DNA from: Vibrio fortis
Lineage (GTDB): Bacteria > Pseudomonadota > Gammaproteobacteria > Enterobacterales > Vibrionaceae
Direction: 5' to 3'
Length of the DNA: 64,000 bases
NCBI RefSeq assembly: GCF_024347475.1
Contig: NZ_AP025487.1
Span: 124,001 to 188,000, forward strand
This document shows positions 27,774 through 35,879 of the stretch, one piece after another (within the stretch, counting starts at the first letter, position 1; each line of letters opens with the position of its first letter). The notes below the pieces were generated by a model. The model searched no databases, was not told the DNA's origin, and saw only the letters and a list, made by a program, of their open reading frames with translations. The translations under genes were made by a program, and so were the position numbers.

Positions 27774-27839
27774 GCTGTATATATCTAGTGATATGGACTA
27801 GATGTTTCTACTACCGAGCCTATCTTGGTGACTACAGTT
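27773..27839 (+). promoter_or_regulatory. Purine riboswitch aptamer, guanine type
   Basis: The three-way junction of the purine riboswitch is complete. P1 pairs CTGTA (27775-27779) with TACAG (27833-27837). P2 is TCTAG/ACTAGA with loop TGATATGG, identical to the known L2. J2/3 is the conserved GTTTCTAC. P3 is about ACCGAG/CTTGGT with loop GCCTAT-type sequence for the loop-loop kiss. The specificity base before the P1 3' strand (27832) is C, which pairs with guanine, hypoxanthine or xanthine-like ligands rather than adenine (U). It precedes an NCS2 purine permease. The expression platform is probably translational: GAAACCT (27849-27855) can pair with AGGTTTT (27903-27909), the Shine-Dalgarno region before GTG 27913. 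Confidence 0.88.
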
Positions 27840-27912
27840 TTTAGTGCAGAAACCTCTCTTTTTCTCACAGCATTTGAATCTTCAATTTCTTATTTTTTGC
27901 ATAGGTTTTGTT

Positions 27913-29286
27913 GTGAGTACCGATTCCACCCTTAAGGCCCAAAACACCTCATCTGGTTCGCTAGATTCTCTGTTTAAGATTTCTGAAAGAAAGACCACCA
28001 TTAGCACCGAGCTATACGCAGGTTTTATTACTTTCTTGGCGATGAGCTACATCCTAGCGGTGAACCCAGCTATCTTAGGTGGCATTCCTGGCATGGATAA
28101 AGGCGCGGTATTTACAGCAACGGCTTTGGCGGCGGCTATCTCAACCCTAATCATGGGTATTTGGGGTAACTACCCAGTAATGCTGGCACCGGGCATGAGC
28201 ATGAACGGCTTCTTTAAAGGCCTATTATTAAGTGGCTCTGTTGCCGTGCTTTGGAATGAAGCGCTATTTGGTATTTTCCTATCGGGTATTCTGTACCTTG
28301 CGTTCTCTCTGACCAATATTCGTAAGTCGATGATTGAGTCGATTCCAGAAGACCTGAAACTGGCGATCACGGTATCGCTTGGCTTGTTTATCGCGTTCTT
28401 GGGTCTTAAAAATGCAGGCATCATTGTTTCTAACCCATTTGTACTGGTTGGCCTTGGTGACATCTCAGACCCACAAGTGATCATTGCTTATGTGAGTATC
28501 TTCATTGCGCTTGGCTGTATGGTTCGTGACATCAAGCTAGCGACGTTTATCTCGTTTGTATCTGCGATTGTACTGACGATCATTGCTGATTTGTTTATGG
28601 GTACGTCGAATGCGCCCATTCCAGATGAGCTAATCTCTATGCCACCAAGCATGGCGGGCAGCTTCGGTGCGATCTTTGATTTCTCAGCCTTCACGGCAGA
28701 GAAGATGTTTGATCTGCTGTTCATCGTTCTTATCTTCCTGATTGTCGACTTCTTTGATGGCTTGAGCACCATTGTGGGTGTTGGTCGTGACGCGGGTATC
28801 ATTGATAAAGACGGCAAAGTGCCAAACGCGAAATCGGCATTGGTTGCTGACGCAGGCGGCACTGTGATTGGTTCTGTTCTGGGTACCACTTCAATTACGG
28901 CTTTCTCTGAGTCAGGTATTGCTTCTTCTCAAGGTGCGAAAACAGGTTTGGCGGCAGTAATGGTTGCAGGCTTGTTCCTAATCTCGCTGTTCCTATACCC
29001 AATCTTCTCTATTTTCTCGGCGGCTATGGTTGCGCCGGCGATGGTCGTGGTGGGCATCTATATGGTGGGTCGCCTTGGTCAGATTAACTGGGAGAAGAAA
29101 GAGTCTCGTATCGCAGCCTTCTTCACCATTATGTTCACTGTACTGAGCTTCTCTCCTGCGAACGGCATGGCGATGGGCTTCATTAGTTACGCATTTACTA
29201 TGGTTGTCGCGGGTAAGGGTAAAGACGTGCACCCATTGATTTACGGACTATCAGTGGTGTTCCTTGTTTATCTACTGCTTCTGTAA
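27913..29286 (+). CDS. NCS2/AzgA-type purine permease (guanine/hypoxanthine family)
   Basis: Proton-coupled purine uptake protein of the inner membrane. There are about 13 hydrophobic segments. The AzgA-like subfamily is indicated by ISTELYAGFITFLAMSYILAVNPAIL near the N-terminus, MLAPGMSMNGFFKG, and the substrate-site region VDFFDGLSTIVGVG, with GTTSITAFSESGIASSQGAKTGLAA downstream. The frame is open from GTG 27844, but that overlaps the riboswitch platform. I prefer GTG 27913, with AGG 7 nt upstream (457 aa). A guanine-type riboswitch upstream supports guanine or hypoxanthine as substrate; the exact substrate is inference. Confidence 0.9.
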   Translation: MSTDSTLKAQNTSSGSLDSLFKISERKTTISTELYAGFITFLAMSYILAVNPAILGGIPGMDKGAVFTATALAAAISTLIMGIWGNYPVMLAPGMSMNGFFKGLLLSGSVAVLWNEALFGIFLSGILYLAFSLTNIRKSMIESIPEDLKLAITVSLGLFIAFLGLKNAGIIVSNPFVLVGLGDISDPQVIIAYVSIFIALGCMVRDIKLATFISFVSAIVLTIIADLFMGTSNAPIPDELISMPPSMAGSFGAIFDFSAFTAEKMFDLLFIVLIFLIVDFFDGLSTIVGVGRDAGIIDKDGKVPNAKSALVADAGGTVIGSVLGTTSITAFSESGIASSQGAKTGLAAVMVAGLFLISLFLYPIFSIFSAAMVAPAMVVVGIYMVGRLGQINWEKKESRIAAFFTIMFTVLSFSPANGMAMGFISYAFTMVVAGKGKDVHPLIYGLSVVFLVYLLLL

Positions 29287-29303
29287 TCGAATCAGATTTT
29301 AAG

Positions 29304-29336
29304 AATGGCTCTGCACTGCGCAGGGCCATTTTTTTC
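29304..29336 (+). terminator. Terminator after the purine permease
   Basis: Stem 29305-29314 with 29320-29329 (10 bp, one G-T pair), short loop, then seven T residues, 18 nt after the stop codon. Confidence 0.88.
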
Positions 29337-29463
29337 GTTGAAGATTCCAGAACTTTTAATCTTATTGCCACCCTCTACGCCTAAAGTTGGTGATAACAGA
29401 TAGCGCCACTTTGATATAGGCATGCTATTGTAATGTTTGGTTTAATTAGTAATTAGAGTGTTT

Positions 29464-29889
29464 ATGCCTTCTCATTTACCAAAAGGTTTTAGTCGACCTT
29501 TCTTGAAGATATTCCATATTCTTGAAGCCGTACTGCTGGTGGCCATTACGTTGGCGACCCTGTTTGCGATGGTTGAAGAGTTCATGCATGTGTTTGCTGA
29601 AAAGCGCGTTCTCTTGACTGACATCCTACTGATGTTTATCTATCTTGAAGTGCTGGCGATGGTGCAGCAGTTTGTGATGAACGGTAAGATCCCCGTTCGA
29701 TATCCTATCTATATCGCAATGATGGCGATTGCGCGTTATATCACGCTAGGCATGAAGGAGTTGGATGCGGTCTTGGTGGTTTGGCTAGCGGTGGCGGCGT
29801 TCATTCTTGCGGCTGCGACACTATTGATTCGTGTAGGTCATCATTACTGGCCTTATGTCGATGGACAAACCAAAGAGCCAGACGAGTGA
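29464..29889 (+). CDS. psiE: Phosphate-starvation-inducible protein PsiE
   Basis: Small inner-membrane protein of unknown biochemical role, induced on phosphate starvation in E. coli. Four hydrophobic segments are visible in 141 aa: ILEAVLLVAITLATLFAMV, LLTDILLMFIYLEVLAMV, IYIAMMAIARYITL and AVLVVWLAVAAFILAAATLLI. GTG 29458 is also in frame, but ATG 29464 follows AGAG at good distance. It has its own terminator region and is independent of the permease. I see no clear Pho box upstream. Confidence 0.85.
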   Translation: MPSHLPKGFSRPFLKIFHILEAVLLVAITLATLFAMVEEFMHVFAEKRVLLTDILLMFIYLEVLAMVQQFVMNGKIPVRYPIYIAMMAIARYITLGMKELDAVLVVWLAVAAFILAAATLLIRVGHHYWPYVDGQTKEPDE

Positions 29890-29916
29890 TTGAGATTTAA
29901 ATCCAGACAGATACAA

Positions 29917-29945
29917 CAAGGGCGACATTGAGTCGCCCTTTGTAT
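29917..29945. terminator. Bidirectional terminator between psiE and the OMP gene
   Basis: Perfect 9-bp stem, 29918-29926 with 29932-29940, 5-nt loop, between convergent genes. Confidence 0.82.
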
Positions 29946-29970
29946 TTTCTAGCCAACTAAGTGTTCATTG

Positions 29971-30537
29971 TTAGAATTTGTAAGTTGCTCCAGCGTAGAA
30001 CGAACCAAGTTGGATAGTAACGTCATCATATAGCCAATTGTCTACATCAACACTGAAAGTATCAACTTCGTAAGCAACGCGGAAGTTTAGATTTTCAAGA
30101 CTTGCTGGCGTGTATTCAACGCCTGCACCTAGACGCAGCGCTGTCTCATCATCGCTACCATAGCCATTAGTATCGAATGAAAGTTGAGTTAGACCAACGG
30201 TACCAAATGGGCGCCAGCCGCTATCGAATGTATAACCAAGGTTAGCTGCAATAGAGATCCCTGTTGGTTCAATCTTAAGAGGAGTGCGAGGTGCAGTGAC
30301 ATCACTGTACTTTGTGTACTGTGCTTCAACACCGACGATACGGTTAAATTGGTAGCCACCAATAAGCTTAAATGAAGAATCATTGGTTTCTAGGATTGAA
30401 CCAGACACGTCATCATCATAAGTTGTAGTACCGAAACCACCGCCTAGATAAAAACCAGATACGTCTTTTTCAACGGCTTGTTCTTGGGCACCAGCAAAGG
30501 CAGAAAATGCTGCCAGAAGGATCACTGCTTTTTTCAT
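29971..30537 (-). CDS. OmpA/Omp_b-brl-type small outer-membrane beta-barrel protein
   Basis: A 188-aa predicted outer-membrane porin-like barrel. MKKAVILLAAFSAFAGA is a signal peptide with cleavage near AGA/QEQ. The mature part has alternating beta strands with glycine/aromatic patterns (GFYLGGGFGTTTYDDD, ANLGYTFDSGWRPFGTVGLTQLSF) and ends in a strand terminating in Phe (YAGATYKF), the outer-membrane assembly signature. The frame is open 26 codons further upstream, but the signal sequence fixes ATG 30537. It has eight predicted strands by eye. It is divergent from a ToxR-like regulator, which may control it; ToxR-type proteins commonly control porins. Confidence 0.85.
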   Translation of the reverse strand: MKKAVILLAAFSAFAGAQEQAVEKDVSGFYLGGGFGTTTYDDDVSGSILETNDSSFKLIGGYQFNRIVGVEAQYTKYSDVTAPRTPLKIEPTGISIAANLGYTFDSGWRPFGTVGLTQLSFDTNGYGSDDETALRLGAGVEYTPASLENLNFRVAYEVDTFSVDVDNWLYDDVTIQLGSFYAGATYKF

Positions 30538-30845
30538 TATATACATCTCATTGGGGATAAAAAACAGTGTGCATTGTGTGTTCAATATCGATATAAAACT
30601 AAAGATGGATTTCATTTAAACTTCATGAATTGTCGATTTATTGACGGTTTTTCTTTTATTTATTTTTATATTTATTACATAAGTTATTGATATATTTAAT
30701 GGTGTATTTTTCATTGGCACTGTTCTTTGAATTGGTAGTAGATTTCAGACTACCACTTACACCACAGAGTCAGTAATGATAGGATCATAATCACCGCGGT
30801 ATATTTTTGAGTGAAATTTGCTCAAATTCTAGTAACAGTGAGCTT
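30538..30845. promoter_or_regulatory. AT-rich divergent regulatory region, OMP / ToxR-like cassette
   Basis: This 308-nt gap serves both directions. Its centre, about 30650-30720, is strongly AT-rich with T tracts, as ToxR- and H-NS-type proteins prefer. An inverted repeat TGGTAGT (30733-30739) / ACTACCA (30749-30755) with a 9-nt spacer lies upstream of the regulator gene and is a candidate operator. No clear sigma-70 promoter is assigned. Confidence 0.5.
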
Positions 30846-31676
30846 ATGCATAGAGTCTATTTTTCCAATTTGATCCTTGAGCCTACCACTCGGACATTAT
30901 CGAGTGTGGAAGGCGAGAGTATCCAATTGCGCCCGCTACCCTATGCCGTATTGAGTTTGCTGCTAGAAAACCAAAGTACCCACGTTACTCGCGAGTGTCT
31001 GTTTGAAACATGCTGGGAGGGAGCGTTAGTCACCGACCAAGCGATCACTAATGTCATTTCTGGTTTAAGAAAAAACTTCACACAGTTAGGCGCAACTGAC
31101 GTCACTCTCAGAACCGTGAGTAAGATTGGCTACGTACTTGAAATCCATTGCGCTGAAGAGCCTGTGAAAAAGAAGGTCGAAGAGCGGACAATTCGAGTAA
31201 GCCACGAGAGCGATGTTACCCCGGCAGCGTCAAGCAAAGTCAGCGAACCTATCAAGGAAAAAGAGAGCAAGTATTTGTGGCATGGCGTGGTAACAGTGCT
31301 TCTGCTTCCCTGTCTGATATTTATATTGCTGGCTAAACCTTTTATAAGAAAGCCAGACTTTATCCAACCGAGCGATTATCAACATTTTCAAGTTGGTGCG
31401 ACCGACTTTTACCTTCATGACAGCGCATATTTGATCAGTGACGGACAGCTTCTCGCGTATGAGTTGGCGACGCAGTCTCTTCCTACTTGCCATGCTGATG
31501 TGTATCTGCGAGTTGCAGAGTCGGCTTATGACGATGGTGTTTATCTGATTAAAGCTTTCGCGTTTGCAAAACATGGCAGTAAGAACGCCAGCTATGTGAA
31601 TCACTCAGTGACGATCGAGCAGATCCCAGCGACAGTCGTTAAAGCGATTAAGAGGGCGAGAGCAATATGCGGTTAA
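30846..31676 (+). CDS. ToxR-like transmembrane transcriptional regulator
   Basis: Membrane-anchored regulator with a cytoplasmic OmpR/ToxR-type winged helix and a periplasmic sensor domain. The DNA-binding domain covers about residues 5-105 (IQLRPLPYAVLSLLLENQ, then DQAITNVISGLRKNF and TVSKIGYVLEI). A charged linker follows, then one membrane helix (WHGVVTVLLLPCLIFILLA, about 140-160) and a periplasmic domain of about 110 residues with two cysteines (PTCHADVY and RAICG). TTG 30807 is also in frame without a good ribosome binding site; ATG 30846 gives 276 aa. It overlaps the next gene by 10 nt. The architecture resembles ToxR, TcpP and VtrA; which signal it senses is unknown. Confidence 0.85.
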   Translation: MHRVYFSNLILEPTTRTLSSVEGESIQLRPLPYAVLSLLLENQSTHVTRECLFETCWEGALVTDQAITNVISGLRKNFTQLGATDVTLRTVSKIGYVLEIHCAEEPVKKKVEERTIRVSHESDVTPAASSKVSEPIKEKESKYLWHGVVTVLLLPCLIFILLAKPFIRKPDFIQPSDYQHFQVGATDFYLHDSAYLISDGQLLAYELATQSLPTCHADVYLRVAESAYDDGVYLIKAFAFAKHGSKNASYVNHSVTIEQIPATVVKAIKRARAICG

Positions 31677-32161
31677 AAACAATCATCGCTTTCAACATCG
31701 CACTCTTTGTTAGTGTTATCGCTATAGCACTGTATCAATGGAAATTTGAGCAGCAACACTTGGCGGGGACCCGCTGGGCGTGTGTGCAGCTTGATGAGGG
31801 TTTTGTCACGCAAGGCTATAGCGGTTATCAAGAGATTGCCGACCGCTCTATTCTAGAGTTCACCTCAAACAACAGTTTGCTGATTTTTCAGAAAGGGCAC
31901 CTAAAAAACCTCGATGGGAAAATTGAGCCCTACGAAGTCTATTATGAGGCGGACTATACCGCTGAGAATGGCCTTTTATCGGTCGCTTATCACCACATTG
32001 ACTGGAATTTAAAGCCAACAAATGGTGATGTATTTGTACGCGACATGAACTCTCTGGTCAGAGCTAAAATTGAATTGATGTACAAAGTGAAAGGTGAGCA
32101 CTTATTCCTGTTTAGCCATGGGCATGCAGAAGAGAGGAATTATACCTGCTATAAAAAATAG
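31667..32161 (+). CDS. Small membrane-anchored periplasmic partner (VtrC/ToxS-like)
   Basis: 164-aa protein with one N-terminal membrane helix (TIIAFNIALFVSVIAIALYQW, residues 5-25) and a beta-rich periplasmic domain of about 135 residues, beginning AGTRWACVQL, with two cysteines (WACV and NYTCYKK) close to the ends that could bridge. I do not recognise a family by sequence. Its start lies 10 nt inside the ToxR-like gene, the arrangement of toxRS, tcpPH and vtrAC, where the small partner stabilises the regulator or forms the ligand pocket. The GxW-like start and predicted strands recall the lipocalin-like VtrC; this is inference from layout and size. Confidence 0.75.
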   Translation: MRLKTIIAFNIALFVSVIAIALYQWKFEQQHLAGTRWACVQLDEGFVTQGYSGYQEIADRSILEFTSNNSLLIFQKGHLKNLDGKIEPYEVYYEADYTAENGLLSVAYHHIDWNLKPTNGDVFVRDMNSLVRAKIELMYKVKGEHLFLFSHGHAEERNYTCYKK

Positions 32162-32186
32162 CCCCTGATGACAGGAGCTATTTTCG
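32153..32186 (+). terminator. Terminator of the ToxR-like/VtrC-like cassette
   Basis: Stem 32155-32162 plus 32164-32167 pairs with 32172-32175 plus 32177-32184 (one C/A mismatch), loop ATGA, flanked by A and T tracts. It overlaps the stop codon region of the upstream gene. Confidence 0.75.
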
Positions 32187-32212
32187 AATCACGTTAGGTG
32201 GTGCCTAATAGA

Positions 32213-33079
32213 TTATTCAATGTTTTGAATTTGCTCACGCATCTGCTCGATAAGAACCTTCAGCTCTACACCTGATGCTGTGATGTCTGTGCTGATAGAT
32301 TTCGACGCTAGCGTGTTCGACTCACGGTTGAACTCTTGCATCATGAAGTCTAGACGACGGCCACATGCGCCACCTTTCTTCAGGATGTTCGTTGCTTCTT
32401 TCACATGAGAATCTAGGCGGTCTAGCTCCTCAGCGACGTCAGACTTTTGAGCCAGTAAGATAAGCTCTTGCTCAACTCGTGCACCTTCAAGTTCAACCTT
32501 CGCTTCTTCAAACTTGTTAAGCAGACGCTCACGTTGCCACTCTAGGATCTCTGGCATGCGTGCACGAACTTTAACGACTTCTTCTGTGATTGCAGTTAGA
32601 CGCTGCTCGATAAGAGCCTTCATGTTGTCGCCTTCACGGCCACGTGCATCAATGAAGTCTTTCACTGCTTCGTCAAAACCAGCGAGCAAATCTTTGTTGA
32701 TCGCATCCATGTCTTGCTCAGGCGTTTCCATCACACCAGGCCAGTTCATTACTTGGAATGGGTTCAGGCGGCTCTCTTCGCCAGTCATACCCATTACTTG
32801 GTTCGCTGCATTGATCACTTGTTGTGCTAGGCCTTCGTTGATGCTTAGCTCACCTTTTGCTGCTGGGTTCGCTTCAAAACGCAGGTTACACTCAACTTTA
32901 CCGCGTGCTAGACGCTTACGAAAACGCTCGCGAAGGATTGGCTCTAGGCCACGGAACTGCTCTGGCATGCGGAAGTAAGTTTCAAGGTAGCGCTGGTTTA
33001 CACTGCGGATTTCCCACACTGCTGTACCCCAATCGCCTTTCACTTCTTTACGTGCGTATGCCGTCATACTATAAATCAT
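32213..33079 (-). CDS. yicC: YicC family endoribonuclease
   Basis: Conserved stress-related RNase of the YicC/YloC family. MIYSMTAYARKEVKG is the canonical N-terminus and the C-terminal DUF1732 segment GRRLDFMMQEFNRESNTLASKS is intact. The frame is open to 33157, but ATG 33079 gives 288 aa, the family length. It is divergent from rph, the same arrangement as in E. coli, with 251 nt between starts. Confidence 0.94.
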   Translation of the reverse strand: MIYSMTAYARKEVKGDWGTAVWEIRSVNQRYLETYFRMPEQFRGLEPILRERFRKRLARGKVECNLRFEANPAAKGELSINEGLAQQVINAANQVMGMTGEESRLNPFQVMNWPGVMETPEQDMDAINKDLLAGFDEAVKDFIDARGREGDNMKALIEQRLTAITEEVVKVRARMPEILEWQRERLLNKFEEAKVELEGARVEQELILLAQKSDVAEELDRLDSHVKEATNILKKGGACGRRLDFMMQEFNRESNTLASKSISTDITASGVELKVLIEQMREQIQNIE

Positions 33080-33330
33080 CGAATTTTCCTGTCTTTTATC
33101 ATTCTGAAAATAACGCGCACGCATAGTATCATGATACGAGGTGCTGTGTGTGCCCATTGCTTTTTAGGTTGAGCTGCTTTTTGGGAAAGATGGAGCTTCA
33201 CGATAAATAGCTTTGCACTGCAAACTGCTATATAATCTCGCCCCAATCCAATTTGTCTCACCCCTTTCTTAGGTGACAGACACTTTCAATAGTTAAACAC
33301 CTAAAGATAAGACTAATAAGGTAGATACTT

Positions 33331-34047
33331 ATGCGTCCAAATGACCGCGCCGTAGATCAAGTTCGTCCAATTAAAATTACTCGTAACTACACAGCGTATG
33401 CTGAAGGCTCTGTGCTGGTTGAATTTGGTAATACCAAGGTTCTATGTAACGCGACGGTAGAAGAGAACGTGCCGCGTTGGTTGAAAGGTCAAGGAAAGGG
33501 TTGGGTAACGGCTGAATACGGCATGCTGCCACGTGCAACGCACACTCGTAACCGTCGTGAAGCAGCGAGCGGTAAACAAGGCGGTCGTACGATGGAAATC
33601 CAACGTCTGATCGCTCGTAGCCTACGTGCTGTGGTTGATCTAAAAGCGATGGGTGAAATCATGATCACGGTTGATTGTGATGTTATCCAAGCAGATGGCG
33701 GTACACGTACTGCGTCTATCTCTGGTGCGAGCGTCGCAATGGCTGACGCGATTAACCACCTGTTAGAGAACGGTAAGCTTAAAACGAATCCAATGAAAGG
33801 CCACGTAACGGCAGTTTCAGTGGGTATCGTTGGTGAACAAGCTCTATGTGACCTTGAATACGTTGAAGACTCAGCAGCCGATACCGATATGAACGTTGTA
33901 ATGACGGAAGACGGTAAGATGATTGAGATTCAAGGCACCGCAGAAGGCGAACCGTTTAGCCACGAAGAGCTGATGCAGCTTCTAGCCCTGGCGAATAAGG
34001 GCATTGCCGATATTGTTGAAGCGCAGAAGTCGGCGTTGGCAGAATAG
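33331..34047 (+). CDS. rph: Ribonuclease PH
   Basis: Phosphorolytic 3'-to-5' exoribonuclease that trims tRNA 3' ends. At 238 aa it begins [16 protein letters not shown] and keeps the RNase PH core ([22 protein letters not shown], then [16 protein letters not shown], the phosphate/active-site region). A TATAAT hexamer at 33231-33236 is a plausible -10 for its promoter, without an obvious -35. Its stop codon is 7 nt ahead of an attenuator-like hairpin, followed by pyrE. Confidence 0.97.
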   Translation: MRPNDRAVDQVRPIKITRNYTAYAEGSVLVEFGNTKVLCNATVEENVPRWLKGQGKGWVTAEYGMLPRATHTRNRREAASGKQGGRTMEIQRLIARSLRAVVDLKAMGEIMITVDCDVIQADGGTRTASISGASVAMADAINHLLENGKLKTNPMKGHVTAVSVGIVGEQALCDLEYVEDSAADTDMNVVMTEDGKMIEIQGTAEGEPFSHEELMQLLALANKGIADIVEAQKSALAE

Positions 34048-34052
34048 TTTCT

Positions 34053-34084
34053 AGATAGCTCCTTTCATAAGGAGCTATTTTTTT
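34053..34084 (+). terminator. rph-pyrE attenuator/terminator hairpin
   Basis: A perfect 10-bp stem (34055-34064 with 34069-34078), loop TCAT, then TTTTTTT. The stem begins 7 nt after the rph stop codon, so a ribosome finishing rph would cover it. In E. coli the same layout gives pyrimidine-sensitive attenuation of pyrE; the same mechanism is inferred here. Confidence 0.8.
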
Positions 34085-34153
34085 GTCTGTAAAACCTGAA
34101 AGGGTGGTACAGAGCGTAAGTTAAGTTTTATTGAGTAAACATAGAGGATGAGC

Positions 34154-34795
34154 ATGAAAGCATATCAACGTGAATTTATTGAATTTGCACTAGAGAAAGA
34201 AGTACTTAAGTTTGGTGAGTTTACTTTAAAGTCTGGCCGTAAGAGCCCTTACTTCTTCAATGCTGGATTGTTTAACACAGGGCGTGACCTAGCGCGTCTA
34301 GGCCGTTTCTACGCAGCAGCACTAGCAGACTCAGGCATTGAATTCGATGTACTGTTTGGCCCTGCATACAAAGGTATTCCAATCGCGACGACAACAGCTG
34401 TCGCACTGGCCGATCACCACGATGTCGATACGCCTTACTGTTTTAACCGTAAGGAAGCGAAAGATCACGGTGAAGGTGGCAACCTTGTAGGTAGCGCATT
34501 GGAAGGTCGTATCATGCTGGTGGACGATGTGATCACTGCAGGTACTGCGATTCGTGAATCAATGGAAATCATTCAAGCGAACGGTGCTGACCTAGCAGGT
34601 GTTTTGGTAGCGATAGACCGTCAAGAGAAGGGCAAAGGCGAGTTATCTGCGATTCAAGAAGTTGAGCGCGATTTCGGCTGTGCAATCATCTCAATCGTTA
34701 GCCTGACTGACCTAGTGACTTTCCTTGAAGAGAAGGGCACAGACGCAGCGCAACTAGAAGCGGTTAAAGCGTACCGCGCTGAGTACGGCATTTAA
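34154..34795 (+). CDS. pyrE: Orotate phosphoribosyltransferase PyrE
   Basis: Condenses orotate with PRPP to form OMP in de novo pyrimidine synthesis. The PRPP-binding motif [18 protein letters not shown] is near residue 120, and [11 protein letters not shown] and [15 protein letters not shown] are family signatures. It is 213 aa from ATG 34154, which has GAGG at 34144-34147; ATG 34148 is also in frame but too close to that site. It lies downstream of the rph attenuator and before a strong terminator. Confidence 0.97.
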   Translation: MKAYQREFIEFALEKEVLKFGEFTLKSGRKSPYFFNAGLFNTGRDLARLGRFYAAALADSGIEFDVLFGPAYKGIPIATTTAVALADHHDVDTPYCFNRKEAKDHGEGGNLVGSALEGRIMLVDDVITAGTAIRESMEIIQANGADLAGVLVAIDRQEKGKGELSAIQEVERDFGCAIISIVSLTDLVTFLEEKGTDAAQLEAVKAYRAEYGI

Positions 34796-34822
34796 TACGA
34801 TTTCTGTTTAGAATATAGAATG

Positions 34823-34860
34823 CAAAAGGGGCTGATGAATCATCAGCCCCTTTCTTTTTG
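34823..34860. terminator. Bidirectional terminator between pyrE and lpxL
   Basis: Perfect 13-bp stem, 34825-34837 with 34841-34853, 3-nt loop, followed by TTTCTTTTT; convergent genes on both sides. Confidence 0.88.
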
Positions 34861-34887
34861 GTCATCGTTTATTTGTAACGAATTAGT

Positions 34888-35856
34888 TTATTTGTAGCGA
34901 ATGCCTTTTGGCACCTCTGGATCTTCCATAGTCTTATAGCGCTTGTGCAGCCACATCCATTGCTCTGGAGCTCTTAAGATGGTTTTCTCTAGGTAGCGGT
35001 TCATGTAGGCCGCTGCGGCTTTCTCATCTTTTTGCGGGTAATCGGCTTCCACGGACTCATTAGCGATGATCTCATACTTCCCATGTTCATTTCTAAAACC
35101 CGAACCCGGAACCAGTGCACACTTACTGGTGTAAGCCAAAATACTGGTGCCAGTGGTGGTACAAGCATCCTCAACGGCAAAGAATGGCACAAATACCGAC
35201 TTATTACGGCCGTAGTCATGATCTGGCAGGTAGAAAAGGATCTCTCCCTTGCGTAGCACTTTGATCATGCGTTTAACGTCTTTGCGATGAATTAAGCGGT
35301 TGCCATTTTGAGTTCGACCACGGTACTGAATAAATTCGTAAGCAGGGTTGTTGTGTGGGCGATATACGCCAAGCCCTGGAATACCCAGTACGGCCATTCC
35401 TCGAGCGGTGATCTCTAGATTGAGGGCATGAACACAGCACAGCAGTACACCTTTACCATTCTGTTGGTGGGTACGCAGTGCTTGGGTGTCTTTGTCTACC
35501 AGCAGACGCTTAAAGCGCCACGTAGGCCAGAACCAAGTAATGCCGGTTTCGATCAGTGCCATACCGGTATTTTTGAAGTTTTCTTGCACCATGGCATCGA
35601 CTTCATCTGCTGGCTTGTCTGGAAATGCGAGCTCTAGGTTGCGTGCAGTGATCGCAACGCGTTTTTTGCCATAACGAGCACCAAGTGCACCAAGAGAGCG
35701 GCCAATCATCAGTAGTGCGCGATAAGGCAGCACATTAACAATGAAGGCAAGCAAGCCAAAACCGAACCAAACGCCCCAATACTTAGGGTGCAGTAGCGAA
35801 AGCTGAAAAGGTGGTTTGGTGATTACGTGTTGTGTCGAACTGGTTTGTGTCGTCAT
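34888..35856 (-). CDS. lpxL: Lipid A late acyltransferase LpxL-type
   Basis: Inner-membrane acyltransferase adding a secondary acyl chain (lauroyl or similar) to Kdo2-lipid IVA. It has an N-terminal hydrophobic anchor (YWGVWFGFGLLAFIVNVLPY) and the HX4(D/E) catalytic motif in CVHALNLEI at about residue 145. YLPDHDYGRNKSVFVPFF and EQWMWLHKRYK are typical of the LpxL/HtrB branch. ATG 35856 is preferred over the codon at 35862 (322 aa). A second family member (LpxM-like) is at 55048-56031. Chain specificity cannot be read from sequence. Confidence 0.9.
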   Translation of the reverse strand: MTTQTSSTQHVITKPPFQLSLLHPKYWGVWFGFGLLAFIVNVLPYRALLMIGRSLGALGARYGKKRVAITARNLELAFPDKPADEVDAMVQENFKNTGMALIETGITWFWPTWRFKRLLVDKDTQALRTHQQNGKGVLLCCVHALNLEITARGMAVLGIPGLGVYRPHNNPAYEFIQYRGRTQNGNRLIHRKDVKRMIKVLRKGEILFYLPDHDYGRNKSVFVPFFAVEDACTTTGTSILAYTSKCALVPGSGFRNEHGKYEIIANESVEADYPQKDEKAAAAYMNRYLEKTILRAPEQWMWLHKRYKTMEDPEVPKGIRYK

Positions 35857-35879
35857 AAGCACCGCTTAGATTAATGAAT

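Noticed and set aside
27844..27912. GTG 27844 as start of the purine permease
   Set aside because: It falls 5 nt after the riboswitch aptamer without a ribosome binding site; GTG 27913 has one.
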